From contig NW_025064909.1 in the NCBI RefSeq assembly GCF_019112545.1, positions 429,103-493,102 on the forward strand: a stretch of 64,000 bases of DNA, read 5' to 3'. The translations under genes and the position numbers were made by a program. Under the pieces are notes generated by a model. That model was given only the letters and a program-made list of their open reading frames with translations, was not told the DNA's origin and did not search any database. Origin of the DNA: Guyanagaster necrorhizus. Lineage: Eukaryota; Basidiomycota; Agaricomycetes; Agaricales; Physalacriaceae. Positions 45,473 to 55,703 of this stretch are shown one piece after another; within the stretch, counting starts at the first letter, position 1; the number at the start of each line of letters is the position of its first letter.

Positions 45473-45689
45473 AGTTATAGGCCTCATGTCTTACTAAGTC
45501 AAGCAAACTTTTCATTCCCTCTCATGAACCATTCACTAGATGTTGAAGTCTTGCTCACTTTTTTAAGGGATATCACTATCTATTTAGAAGTTGCATCCAC
45601 CTATCACAGGCCTCCACACACTCTCTAACCCCAATGGTCTCTTCTTTTTTTTCTCACACTATGATAAATAACTCAGATATCATTGACAC

Positions 45690-46543
45690 TATCAAACATG
45701 GCTTTTTCAATCTCCACACTGGCAACTGAAACCACTTTGCACTTTTATTTGAGGCCTACATATGCATCAAGGAGCTATTCAGCCACTTCAATGGCACTAA
45801 GGAGCCACCAGAGCAAGTCAACCCTAGTGAATCCACAAAGCTTGAAAAAAAAGAGATGAAAGCTTATCTTCAAGCTTGTTCATCTGCAGCAGGATACCTT
45901 TGGCTTTGCATTGATGAATCACAGCATGCTCACATCAGTCTTCTCATGGATAAGCCCACAGCTATATAGTCGAAACTGAAAGATATTCACCAACAGCAAA
46001 AACCAGACATCCATTTCAATGCCTATGATGCCTTATTCAGCATTCAGAAGGATGATAGAGAGTCTCTCTCTACTCTTGTTGGATGTGTCTCACAAGCTAT
46101 ATAAGACATCAAAGCACTCTACTCTGAGAAGTTCACCATTGATCAACTTGATGAAGAGCTTCAATCTATGACTCTCATCTATACTCTCCCATCTGATTAC
46201 AACAATTTCATATCATCAGTCCTTCTTCTCTATTCTCTCAGTCTTAACAAACTTGTTGCTGTCTTCCACACTAAAGAGATGCAGTGCCACTCTCATGACA
46301 CCACTTCAGCAACATCATTCAAAGCAAGCACTGTCAGAGTCTAAGCCACTTATGTGACATCATCTGATACCATCTGCAGCTGGTGTACCAACTCTGGACA
46401 TACCAAAGAGGAGTGTTTCAGCAAAAAGAAAGCCAAGGAGTGAGCTATACAGCATGTCCAGGAATGTCAGAATACAAAATCAGGCAAGAAGGTGGGAGAG
46501 ACAAAGACAGAGAAGTCAAACATTGTGAAAGAGACTGCCAGCT
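45690..46543 (+). pseudogene. Copia-2 gag with zinc knuckle
   Basis: Coding-like stretch with ESTKLEKKEMKAYLQACSSAAGYLWLCID, SLTALIYTLPSDYNNFISS-type gag pattern (usual LPxxYxxFxxxL) and a complete C-x2-C-x4-H-x4-C knuckle at 46,374-46,415. Internal stops include a TGA at 46,441-46,443 that fits an original CGA. Confidence 0.7.
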
Positions 46544-46560
46544 AAGTGAGTATTGATCTC

Positions 46561-47742
46561 TTGTCTCCAGCATCATCTAACTGGAATATGGACACAGATG
46601 CTTCATCTCACATGAGCCATTGTTGAGACTGGTTTTATGTCTGGACACCATATGTGGTTTCAATTTGGTTAGTGAACAACTCAATCATCTATTCAGCAGG
46701 CATGGAGACAGTCATGTTTGAGCCTAAATAGAAGAATGGAGAGATCTGTGAGGCTGTTGAGTTTCAGGATGTACTGCATATATCTGATCTTCACAATAAC
46801 TTGCTTTCACCCTTCTATCTTATACATCATAAGGGATATGAGATCAACATAGCTGAATCATCTATCCAGTTCTTTCAAAACAAAGCACTTCATTTCTCAG
46901 CCACTGTCAATGATAATAACATTGGATATCTTAATAGCATCACTCACACTACAAGGCTGATAATCTCAAATACTATGAGCATCTGTCCACTCGACCTGAC
47001 TCTATAGCATTGACAAATCTGTCACAGAAGTATAAATATTATCTGGGACATGTATAAGAATCAGCTTATCTTAAATATGAAGATAAACAATACACAATCC
47101 AATCCTGACCCAATTTGTGAACCCTGTCTTATAAGCAAGCACAAGCAACATAATATTCCTTGAGGGCCCTCACCTTTTTCAACACATCCTCTCACAATTG
47201 TATTCTCTGATCTTAAAGGACCAATACCAGTTGCTACACCAGAAGGTTATCACTATTGGATCACTTTTATATGTGGTGCTCTGCATTTTTGGGCTGTTGT
47301 CTTGCCAAAGCACAAAAGTGATGCTCTGGCTGAATTTAAATACTACAAAGCCTATGCTGAAAATTTTCATAGTCTGAAGATCTTAGAGAAGTAAGATGAT
47401 GGTGGAGAAGAGTATATGGGTTGTGAATTTGATCAGTCATGCATAGAAGAAGAGATATCAAGACACTATACTGAGCCTGATAAGCCTTATCAAAATGGAA
47501 TTGCAGAACATGCAAATCACAATATTGCTGAAGGGGCTATTACTATGCTCTATGAAGCCCATCTTTCTCCCTCCTTCTGGAGACTAGCAGTGCTTTTATT
47601 TGTATATGTGTGCAACTGCTGCTCTATAGCACCACTTTCTAAAACAATATTGTACACTGGCTGGCATAAGAAGAAACCTGACATCTCTAACTTGCATGTC
47701 TTTGGCTGCTTAGCTTATGTCTATGTTAAAAAAAACAAGTGA
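46561..47742 (+). pseudogene. Copia-2 protease and integrase (broken)
   Basis: Near 46,588 the protease motif reads MDTDASSHM (usual D-S-G-A-S/T), so the D-S-G active site is altered to D-T-D. The integrase zinc region includes CEPCLISKHKQHNIP (about 47,116). The core tail at 47,416-47,742 has DKPYQNGIAEHANHNIAEGAITML (usual PxQNGxAERxNRTL) and the post-core LHVFGCLAYVYVKKNK. Confidence 0.75.
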
Positions 47743-48255
47743 CAAGGCCTTCAGCCACACACTACTAAATACATATTTGTCAGATATCTATCAGGCACAA
47801 AGGCATGGAAATGCTGGAACTCTGTAACCAAGAAGCTTATCATATCAAGCCATGTTATTTTTGATGAGTGAGTGTTCTCAGGAAATACAAAAACTCCTAT
47901 CAACCTCTTCAGCAACCTATTTTCTTCACTCTCAAATCTGTCAGATTCTCTTATGCTGCCTGATCAAGGGGGAGACCTTAACAATGATGATCTTTCACCT
48001 CCAGAAAATCCTTCAGCACCAAATCTCTTATCTCCTTCAAGCTCATCACCTCTAGTATCACCTCTTCCTCATAATGTTATGACTCCTCCTGGCTCACCAT
48101 TTGATGGATCTCTCTTAGACCTAACTCTATCACTATCACCACCATCTCCAACAGACCTAGGCAAATATAAATACAGAATACATAATAATAGCTTATATGA
48201 TCCTGGTCCTGGTTATGGTCATGGAATGTGCTGAAATGTCAACAATGACAATCAC

Positions 48256-49110
48256 ATGAGAGATGCAGAGAATCAAGCACATACAGCCTTTATAAAAGAT
48301 AAAACTATTCTTGAAGGCATAGCTTTCTCCAGCCAGACAATAGAGCATCTGACAATGGAGGAAGGACTGGAAGTTGCATTTAAGAGCATGACAGAAGCAG
48401 CTTACAAGGCATCTACATATGATGGTGAACCTAAATCCTTCCATGAAGCTATGAAATGTCCTCCAGAGGAAGCTGCAAGTTGGTATGAAGCTGCTATGCA
48501 AGAGATACAGGCACTCATTGAAAATAGTGTCTTTGAATTGATGAAATGCCCTCCAAATCAAAAGGCAGTTTGGAGTCACTGGGTATTCAAAGTGAAATGC
48601 AATGCTGATGGATCAATTGAGTGCTATAAAGCAAGGCTTGTTGCAAAGGGATACTCACAACAACCTGGCTTTGATTACACTGAAACCTTCTCTCCAATGC
48701 CAAAATGGACTGCCCTACAAGCTGTCCTAGTACTTGGTGCCCTCAAGGATTTAGAGCTATGAAGTGTTGACATCTCATCAGCATTTCTCAATGGTGAGCT
48801 GACAGAAGAGGTGTATATGGAGCAGCCAGAAGGTTTTGAGGAAAAAGGAAAGAAATGGGTCTGGCACCTCTTCAAGTCTCTATATGGACTAAAGCAAGCT
48901 GGGAGAGAATGGCACAAAAAGCTACATGCAACATTGACCAATGCCATGAGTTTTGAACAGGTAAAATGTGAGCATAGTGTCTGGGTTTACAAGAGGGACA
49001 GTGAGCATATCATCATTCCAGTCTTCATTGATGACATGACTATTGCCACAAAGACACCAGATGGTGTTGCAAAGGTCATCAATGATCTCAAGAAGCACTT
49101 CAAGCTTTGA
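48256..49110 (+). pseudogene. Copia-2 reverse transcriptase
   Basis: Well-preserved Copia RT: FHEAMKCPPEEAASWYEAAMQEI, WVFKVKCNADGSIECYKARLVAKGYSQ, DISSAFLNGEL (catalytic Asp), YMEQPEGFEEKG, LFKSLYGLKQAGREW, and FIDDMTIATKT in place of the usual (Y)VDDM. Interrupted by TGA at 48,760-48,762 and 49,108-49,110, both at positions where Copia elements usually have Arg. Confidence 0.85.
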
Positions 49111-49224
49111 GACTTGGGTCCAACATCTTACCTCCTTGGTGTCAAGATCAAGCATGACTAAGCCAACCGAACACACACTCTCTCTCAGTGCTAATACATC
49201 CTAAATATTCTGCAACATGCAGGA

Positions 49225-50015
49225 TTGGCTGACTGCAACCCTGTTCTGACACCTTTGGATCCAAACATAAAACTTACAGCAGATCAGTCTCTCAAAACAC
49301 CAGAGGAATATGAGACAATGTGGACAATCCCATACCTGAATGTGCTCAGCTCTGTGGCCTACCTCACTATTGCTACCAGGCCTGATGTTGCCTATCCCAT
49401 GAGTGTACTCTCATGATTCAGCAAAAACCCTGACACAGCCCACTGGGAAGCTCTCAAATGGCTATTATGCTATCTGAAGGGCACAGTTGACTATCACATT
49501 GTCTACTCTCCCAACTCTGAGTCAGATTCATCAGTCTTTGACTTCAAGACTTATTGCAATGCAGATCATGGGGGTGACAAAGATAGTGGGCATTCTACAA
49601 GTGGCTTCATTGTCAAAATGGGTACTGGAGCCATTAGTTGGATGATTCATCTTCAGGCATTTGTGACACTCTCAACAACAGAAGCAGAATACATTTCAGC
49701 CATGTCTGCTGGTCAGGAAATCCTTTGGCTTCACAACTTGTTTACAGAGTTTGGCTATTCACTCACTAATGCCTCAGTCCTCTATATTGACAATGAGTCT
49801 GGTCTGTCAGTTGCTCGAAACCCTGAACATCATGGCCGGGTTAAACACCTTGACCTTTGATTCTATTGGCTGTGCGATGAAGTTGAAAAAGGGTGCATCC
49901 ATGTGGTCCACTTACGAACCGAAAATATGCCAGCCGATGCCTTGACAAAGGGATTAGGAAGAGAGAAGCTCAGATACATGATTACCTTACTCGGACTTGT
50001 CTCAATACCTCCGTA
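49225..50015 (+). pseudogene. Copia-2 RNase H and C-terminus
   Basis: Contains YLNVLSSVAYLTIATRPDVAYPMSVLS, then after a TGA (49,414-49,416) the KNPDTAHW region, TYCNADHGGDKDSGHSTSGFI, and VTLSTTEAEYISAMSAGQEILWL with the catalytic Glu. A TGA at 49,858-49,860 precedes FYWLCDEVEKGCIHVVHL and TENMPADALTKGLGREKL, the canonical Copia end (PADxLTKxL). From 49,814 the sequence has normal CpG, so the last ~200 bp of the element are undamaged. Confidence 0.85.
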
Positions 50016-50037
50016 GACATGTTCGGTTGAGGGGGAG

Positions 50038-50183
50038 TGTTGAAGTAGCACACCCTCCATGTCGCTCTTACCTTACATAATCGTAGCTACCAATACTGGA
50101 GATCGAAAGTCAACGCTTAGTAGCTTTTGACTTTCGACTCCAGACCTGGCTTTCCCGCTGCGCTACGCAACCTGCTCTCAACA
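50038..50183 (+). repeat. Copia-2 3' LTR (outer, CpG-retaining)
   Basis: 146 bp with eight CG dinucleotides (gtcgct, atcgta, atcgaa, aacgct, ttcgac, cccgct, tgcgct, tacgca). The partner LTR has none. Confidence 0.9.
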
Positions 50184-52725
50184 GGATAGTCGTCGAAACG
50201 ACCGCACGCATCTACCACGACGCTTGACGTCGCTCACCGTTCCAGTCGGTCAACGACCTCATTGGGAAGATGGATGGGTATCACTACCCATCGCTGCGTG
50301 CCGATCCACGGCCTGACCAATCATGAGATTGACCGTGGTCACCAAGTCGCTCCATTCACACGACGGTGAGTTCGCTCGGCTGAAATCAGGAGCACCATGA
50401 CACGTCAAGTAGAAGGAGCGATATGGTAACCGACAGCGACCTGGATAGTCGCAGAGCGACCGCACGTATCTCCCAGGGCCTAGAGAGACGTTGACCTAGG
50501 AAAGCATCAGCAGACGAACTGAAGAAACGGTAGGGAAGAACGTACACATATGTTGCTGATTTCGACACGGATGTGGTGCGATGAGCCACTCAAGTTGTGA
50601 CGCCGACAGTACGTTCACTAAGTAGATTCTACGTAGAGGAACCTCGTAGAATCAACGACTATGTGTAGAGTGAGGGATTGCTCGCTCGTAATGACAGCAG
50701 TGACCTACCACGAAGGGGTGGCGGAGAAGGATAGGCACAGACGAGGATGAACGTCCCACGGCTGCTGAAGAGAGGCCGAGGGCGTCGTCGTCTCAAGAGT
50801 AGCGTTGAGTATGATAGTTCATTGCTCAAAGGCAGGAGAGGATGGGAACCCAGAGAGAGAAAGCGAAGCTTTTATACCTTGAGGACCAGTTGTCGCTTGT
50901 TTGCCTCATGTTTTCGCGCCATATCCAAAAGGATCAATCAACGAGCGTCTATCACTATTTTTCCATCTTCAGACAAGTCTGGACTCAGGGCAGTCGGCTG
51001 ATGAAAAAGATAAGCCATACAGGCTGTATCTTCGGACTGCCCCGAGGAACAAAGGCAGAGCCCAAATAGAGGGAACGCGAGTCAAGGCGGCCGTCTGGTC
51101 GAAAAGAAGGAACTCCGAATTGGGCGAGCCGAATTGGCATCAATTCGTACACGTGATCGCATGTTGACTGGAATGGACGACAGGCCTCTATGGTCGATCC
51201 TTGCCACTCACAACCAGCATATCGATTTGGTCCTTGAATTTGGAGACGGTTGGTTCTTGTGATGGTTCCAATATATTTTCATTTTAATGGCGACTTTCTC
51301 AAACATATTCCACCCAAGAGCCACTCGGGCTCCAGCAATTTTACCGGTCGTCATCACCAAGGATATAGCACCTACCATCGATGGCACATTATGCTCCGGA
51401 ATCAGGCACTGCCTATATCTACCCTGAATTTAGTGCCTTCGATTCTGCTTCCAATTTGGCTGTGAATTCATGGAGGTGTATTTGTCCGTCAGAGTTGAAC
51501 TGGGCGCTGTAGAGCCTGACCAGATTCTAGAGGCTGTCAAGACATATCTATCAAACTGTATCTACACGTTTCAATCTTCGAAGGACTAAAGGTCACACGG
51601 CTCCTGACAACGTTTATTAATTCCGAGTCATGACTCGGGAGTCATTGAGTAACTAATAGTCCCCCCTGCACGCCTCCCGCCACAGATACTTTCCACAGTA
51701 ATTTCTTCTGTTCAATGCTGACTTGTTTCATGCTCTGCCGTTGTTATCTGCCGTGCAAATCTTTCTGCTCTTATTCGCATAATCTTTAGCCACGATTCTG
51801 TCGACCTCGACTGAGCGACCAAACTACGGAAAGGCCATATCCTTGGATGCCATAACTTTGATTCAGGATCTCTCTCTCAATTCGCTCACGTAAACTCACA
51901 CCAATTCTCTCCCACGAACCGCCACACCGACTTGGAGCCACAGTGAACTGCGAAGAAGAAACCAGCACCAACATATTATTGAAGATCAAAGGGTATAGAA
52001 GTAGTAAGTTCCACGATCAAGACAAAGTCCAACTGAGCTCATCGTACAAGACAGCTTACGCACGCGGAACAGTCACCAAATTCGCTTTACCATTCACCCA
52101 CTCCGTCGCACTAATCCACGAACTGTCATCCAAATCCGTGTCTTCAAAGCCAGCTGGAGTGGTTTCGTCCAGCGTCTTCCACGAGTCATCCGTGTAATAC
52201 GTTTCCGATGTCCCATCATCATACGCCACCAAAACACCCGTGCACTCATCGTAGCTGCAAGTTGCGGTCACACAGATCAAGGTGATGAAGAGGGAAAGAA
52301 AACAGTCGCGGTGATGACGATTTTCCCACAGACAGAAGCTTTTCCGTAGGGGGATGCGATAGTCTTTCGGAATGGTCTGTGAACGAGAGGGTCTACCCCA
52401 GCGGCGTATGGATCCACTTGACTCCCGTCATATTCAAGGCAAGGAGGAGTGGAGGCGTCCCGCAAGGCGCCCTCGCCGTAGGTCCCTCAGACACTGCGGC
52501 AGCCCAAGCTGAATCATCGAAGCTCGGACTAGTCCAGCCACCGTGGGGCATAGCTTCAAGATCGTCTTCCGGGTGGTGTCAGTGACAATAGTCTGGGTAG
52601 TACCATCGCTGTAGTCCACAAGGGTCATAGCGATGAGATAATGGTAGTGGCGGAGGAGATGGTCTTACGCAATGGACGTGCTCCTACATGCACGACATCA
52701 TTGGCACCAGTCTGCTCCCCCGACA
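50184..52725 (-). repeat. Segment A', right part (CpG-normal half)
   Basis: Reverse complement of about 17,659-14,690. It contains the complement of the TATA motif and the truncated module gene, and no transposon. Similarity ends at about 52,725 inside the first module of the gene. Confidence 0.85.
52050..52725 (-). pseudogene. Truncated copy of the secreted two-module gene
   Basis: Matches the gene at 14,274-15,748 from the first module onward. The last part is open (GVLVAYDDGTSETYYTDDSW to VTVPRA, stop at 52,056). A ~150-bp deletion removes the second-module segment between the Cys strand and the DGT strand, a similar deletion removes most of the first-module core near 52,640-52,680, and a frame change lies near 52,490. 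The signal peptide and linker exons were not included in the duplication. The closing stretch is almost identical to the parent, so the duplication is fairly recent. Confidence 0.8.
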
Positions 52726-52888
52726 GCAACATTTTGATATAGAAACCGACATTAAATGCATTTCAATATATTTCACAAGCCATGTTTTTGTACAGTCCTA
52801 ACCACGTATCCTCTATTAGCAAGTCTAGAGATCATTACATGGGCTAGTATGAATTATGCAATAGTCGTGGGGGTCTTTACCAGTAGAT

Positions 52889-53265
52889 TTAAGCGGGGAG
52901 TACAAGGTTAAAGCCCAGGTGACGTCCGAAAGATTCCACCATGGCTTCAGCCTGGATCCACACATCATATGGCTTCCTGTCGAAGGACCCGTGTTCGATA
53001 AGCTTGGACAAAGGTGTGAAGCTAAAACTTCCGTTCAACTAGAGTTTCTCGTCAGATAGAGCCTCGTCAAAGAGAAACCATGGAATGGCCTTCTCTCCCT
53101 TGGGAAGATAAATCAGCGATTGTTCATCGATGATGCTGCTCTGTTATGGAACCTCCTTGAGGGAGGATATCCACCACCGGAGGCAATCGTTGGTGCGTCG
53201 GAAGTCGTTCGTACCATCGAGCGGAACCTTGACAAGAAGATTTCTTACTCCACATAGCCTGGGGA
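52889..53265 (-). pseudogene. Fragment of an unidentified protein gene
   Basis: One minus-strand frame reads through ~125 codons with only two in-frame stops and strongly coding-like composition: GVRNLLVKVPLDGTNDF, CLRWWISSLKEVP, SLIYLPKGEKAIPWFLFDEA, GSFDRKPYDVWIQAEAMVES and HLGFNLVLPA ending at a stop (52,889-52,891). I do not recognise the family. It lies between segments A' and B'. Confidence 0.4.
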
Positions 53266-53353
53266 TCTGTTAACTTGTTTCGCATACTACATGAATGTTT
53301 GAATCATCCTTCGTTTACTGTCCCGTTTAGTCTATGCTAGGTTGTTCGAATAT

Positions 53354-54547
53354 CTACCATCTGTCTGACTCTCTGTCGAAGATGAGATGGCTTCGATCGC
53401 CCACAGCGATTTCAGGTCTCACAATGAGGTCAATGCTACCTAAGCGGCAAATCAACGACTCTAGACCTATCTCCTGTAGAATGTACATCTGCAACACTAG
53501 GGTCTGCAGAACACCGACGTGGTCATCCAGCATTCGCAGAATCGATGGGATGGGAAATGACTGTAGTGAGTCAATGTCGGTACGTAGATGCTGCAAGCTC
53601 AAGTATGTTACCAAAGGTGGTAAACGTTCGAGTAGGACAGAGCTCCATATACCAGTACAGACATGAAGGTACTCCAACCGCGGGAGATGTCCGACGACGT
53701 CGTCCATAAAAGGGATGGAATAAAATGTGAAATCTGAATCGACAGTCAAACGACGGAGAAGTTTGAGTTCCTTGAGAATCGGGGGAAGGCATGAAAGTGG
53801 GGTATTCCCCCTTTCGGTAGTACATCGGAAGTCGAATCGTGTCAGAGTCGATGACAAGGAACTAATTGGGAGTGATAGTAGCAGTTCACTTAGAACGTTG
53901 GTATATATTCCGAGTCTTGTCAACGGAGGTAAAACTGGGACTTCCGCATTCAAGACTACAGCCACCATCACCCCAAGGCATACTTCTCTCAAAGAAGGGA
54001 GAGAAGCGAAGAGATTGATCGTCTCTAGTTCAATGACGGAAGTGGTTATGACGAGAGATTCAAGCGCAGAAAGGCCGGTCGCACAGAGCTGCCTGATGAC
54101 ATCTGGCAGAATCACATCTTCCAAGCACAAATCACCGAAAATGACACGGAAAGACCGGATGTTTCCCGGAGGGAGAAGGAGAAGCCAGTCAAAATCTGCA
54201 GGTGTCACTGGGATGTTTGGCCGGGGAAATGCTATTCTCAAGGACAGCGTGTGGATGTATGATCGCGCAGCCGCGCATGTCCGTAGTGTAGAGACGAGTA
54301 GCGGAGCAGGGTATATGAACCGCAGGCTGGAGTACAGGCGTCTGCGGGATGGTTCAAGCCAGGTTTTACAGACAATTGCAGTGGATGCAGCGTCTGGTTT
54401 GTCCAAGCCTGATACGATCTCTTCAATGATCTCTGGAGGGCAAAGTTCAGCAGCCGAGGGCTGACGGGGATGATTGCACAAGTCATTATTTTGGAGAGGC
54501 ATTGAAATTCTACACTTTACATTAGTTGCTTTCATTGCCGATTGCAC
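53354..54547 (-). CDS. F-box protein, copy 2
   Basis: A single exon of 397 codons, paralog of 22,042-23,199. The F-box ELCPPEIIEEIVSGLDKPD...VCKTWLEPSRRRLYSSL is nearly unchanged. Leu-rich repeats follow. Differences cluster in the repeats (for example LPSLREVCLGVMV against LPSLREVYLWIQL), which may reflect altered substrate binding. The C-terminus extends past the first copy's stop. Likely role: SCF substrate adaptor. Confidence 0.8.
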   Translation of the reverse strand: MQSAMKATNVKCRISMPLQNNDLCNHPRQPSAAELCPPEIIEEIVSGLDKPDAASTAIVCKTWLEPSRRRLYSSLRFIYPAPLLVSTLRTCAAARSYIHTLSLRIAFPRPNIPVTPADFDWLLLLPPGNIRSFRVIFGDLCLEDVILPDVIRQLCATGLSALESLVITTSVIELETINLFASLPSLREVCLGVMVAVVLNAEVPVLPPLTRLGIYTNVLSELLLSLPISSLSSTLTRFDFRCTTERGNTPLSCLPPILKELKLLRRLTVDSDFTFYSIPFMDDVVGHLPRLEYLHVCTGIWSSVLLERLPPLVTYLSLQHLRTDIDSLQSFPIPSILRMLDDHVGVLQTLVLQMYILQEIGLESLICRLGSIDLIVRPEIAVGDRSHLIFDRESDRW

Positions 54548-55057
54548 GATGCCTACCGATGGTCAATGGCTCTTTGAGGTTGTGCCATATCTTTGGACCA
54601 GTGAATTATATGAAACTAAAGATGTCGATGAATCTGAATTAGTATTCAATTTTTATTCAAGGCTAGTCTCACAGAAAGGGTGGGTCGCAAGGCTCTGACC
54701 GAGTACAGGCTTGCGAGTCGTTGACTGAGAAGAGCGTGCGCACCTGTGGTAAGTCACAATGTCACACCTGTTACCCGTTCCTGCTTTGATCATCATCCAA
54801 GTCTGCCGCGTATTCTGTCCTTTATATCTGCATTGAGCCAGACTTAGCACCTGAAAATCCACAGTGAGAATTGTTCTCGTCTGGGCCGTGAGAACTATGA
54901 AACTTGAATCTTGAACTTGAATAATTGGCGTGAATGGGTGATGGAGATGATTCCCTTCAATTCATGTTTCTCTGGTTGAAGAGGTACCTATCTCTCATCT
55001 GGATAGTGGTTCCTCGTTAATTGGTTCAACGTCTAGATGCCATACATGTCCTTTCGA

Positions 55058-55497
55058 NNNNNNNNNNNNNNNNNNNNNNNNNNNNNNNNNNNNNNNNNNN
55101 NNNNNNNNNNNNNNNNNNNNNNNNNNNNNNNNNNNNNNNNNNNNNNNNNNNNNNNNNNNNNNNNNNNNNNNNNNNNNNNNNNNNNNNNNNNNNNNNNNNN
55201 NNNNNNNNNNNNNNNNNNNNNNNNNNNNNNNNNNNNNNNNNNNNNNNNNNNNNNNNNNNNNNNNNNNNNNNNNNNNNNNNNNNNNNNNNNNNNNNNNNNN
55301 NNNNNNNNNNNNNNNNNNNNNNNNNNNNNNNNNNNNNNNNNNNNNNNNNNNNNNNNNNNNNNNNNNNNNNNNNNNNNNNNNNNNNNNNNNNNNNNNNNNN
55401 NNNNNNNNNNNNNNNNNNNNNNNNNNNNNNNNNNNNNNNNNNNNNNNNNNNNNNNNNNNNNNNNNNNNNNNNNNNNNNNNNNNNNNNNNNNNNNNNN
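55058..55497. other. Assembly gap (440 N)
   Basis: Unknown bases in the shared upstream region of the F-box pair. The matching stretch in segment B is about 23,990-24,355. Open frames drawn across the gap are meaningless. Confidence 1.
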
Positions 55498-55703
55498 AGG
55501 ACCGAAGTTACCATCGGGCTTAGTGTTTTCGAAGATGATCTCTGAGGGTAAGACATCGAACCATCGTTACGTTTATAGACCTAACTGGACGGCTACTAGC
55601 TTTTGTCCTCCTGCCAAAGTCACGCTACCTTGACAACATTGGGCTGTGCAAGCCCACCCTTTTATTTCATGAAACGTATCAGCCAGATTTCCACACAAGA
55701 ACG

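Larger units (their letters stand above)
25468..49813. other. CpG-depleted block 2
   Basis: Between the outer LTR of copia-1 and the 3' end of copia-2 RNase H, CG is very scarce by eye. The remaining CpGs are concentrated in the nested Gypsy-2 (roughly thirty in 8.5 kb), with only a few elsewhere. Normal CpG returns abruptly from about 49,814 (gctcgaaaccc, ggccggg). Non-transposon sequence trapped inside (38,365-39,245; 44,415-45,275) is depleted too. Confidence 0.8.
45276..50183 (+). mobile_element. Copia-2: Ty1/Copia retrotransposon inserted in segment A'
   Basis: LTRs at 45,276-45,472 and 50,038-50,183 (TGTTGA/TTAACA-type ends) and a perfect target duplication GGATA (45,271-45,275 and 50,184-50,188) define it. 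The uninterrupted target is visible in segment A near 17,655 (complement of actatccttgg). Plus-strand order: gag (about 45,690-46,450), protease (about 46,580), integrase (about 47,030-47,740), RT (48,256-49,110) and RNase H (49,225-50,015). A polypurine tract gttgagggggag precedes the 3' LTR. The coding region is open for long stretches and broken mostly by TGA. Confidence 0.9.

Noticed and set aside
53727..54464. A 245-codon open frame on the plus strand
   Set aside because: It is antisense to the F-box gene at 53,354-54,547. The first copy does not keep it open to the same length (about 107 codons at 22,388-22,711), so it is a shadow.
55021..55633. Long open frames across the N run
   Set aside because: They exist only because unknown bases contain no stops.
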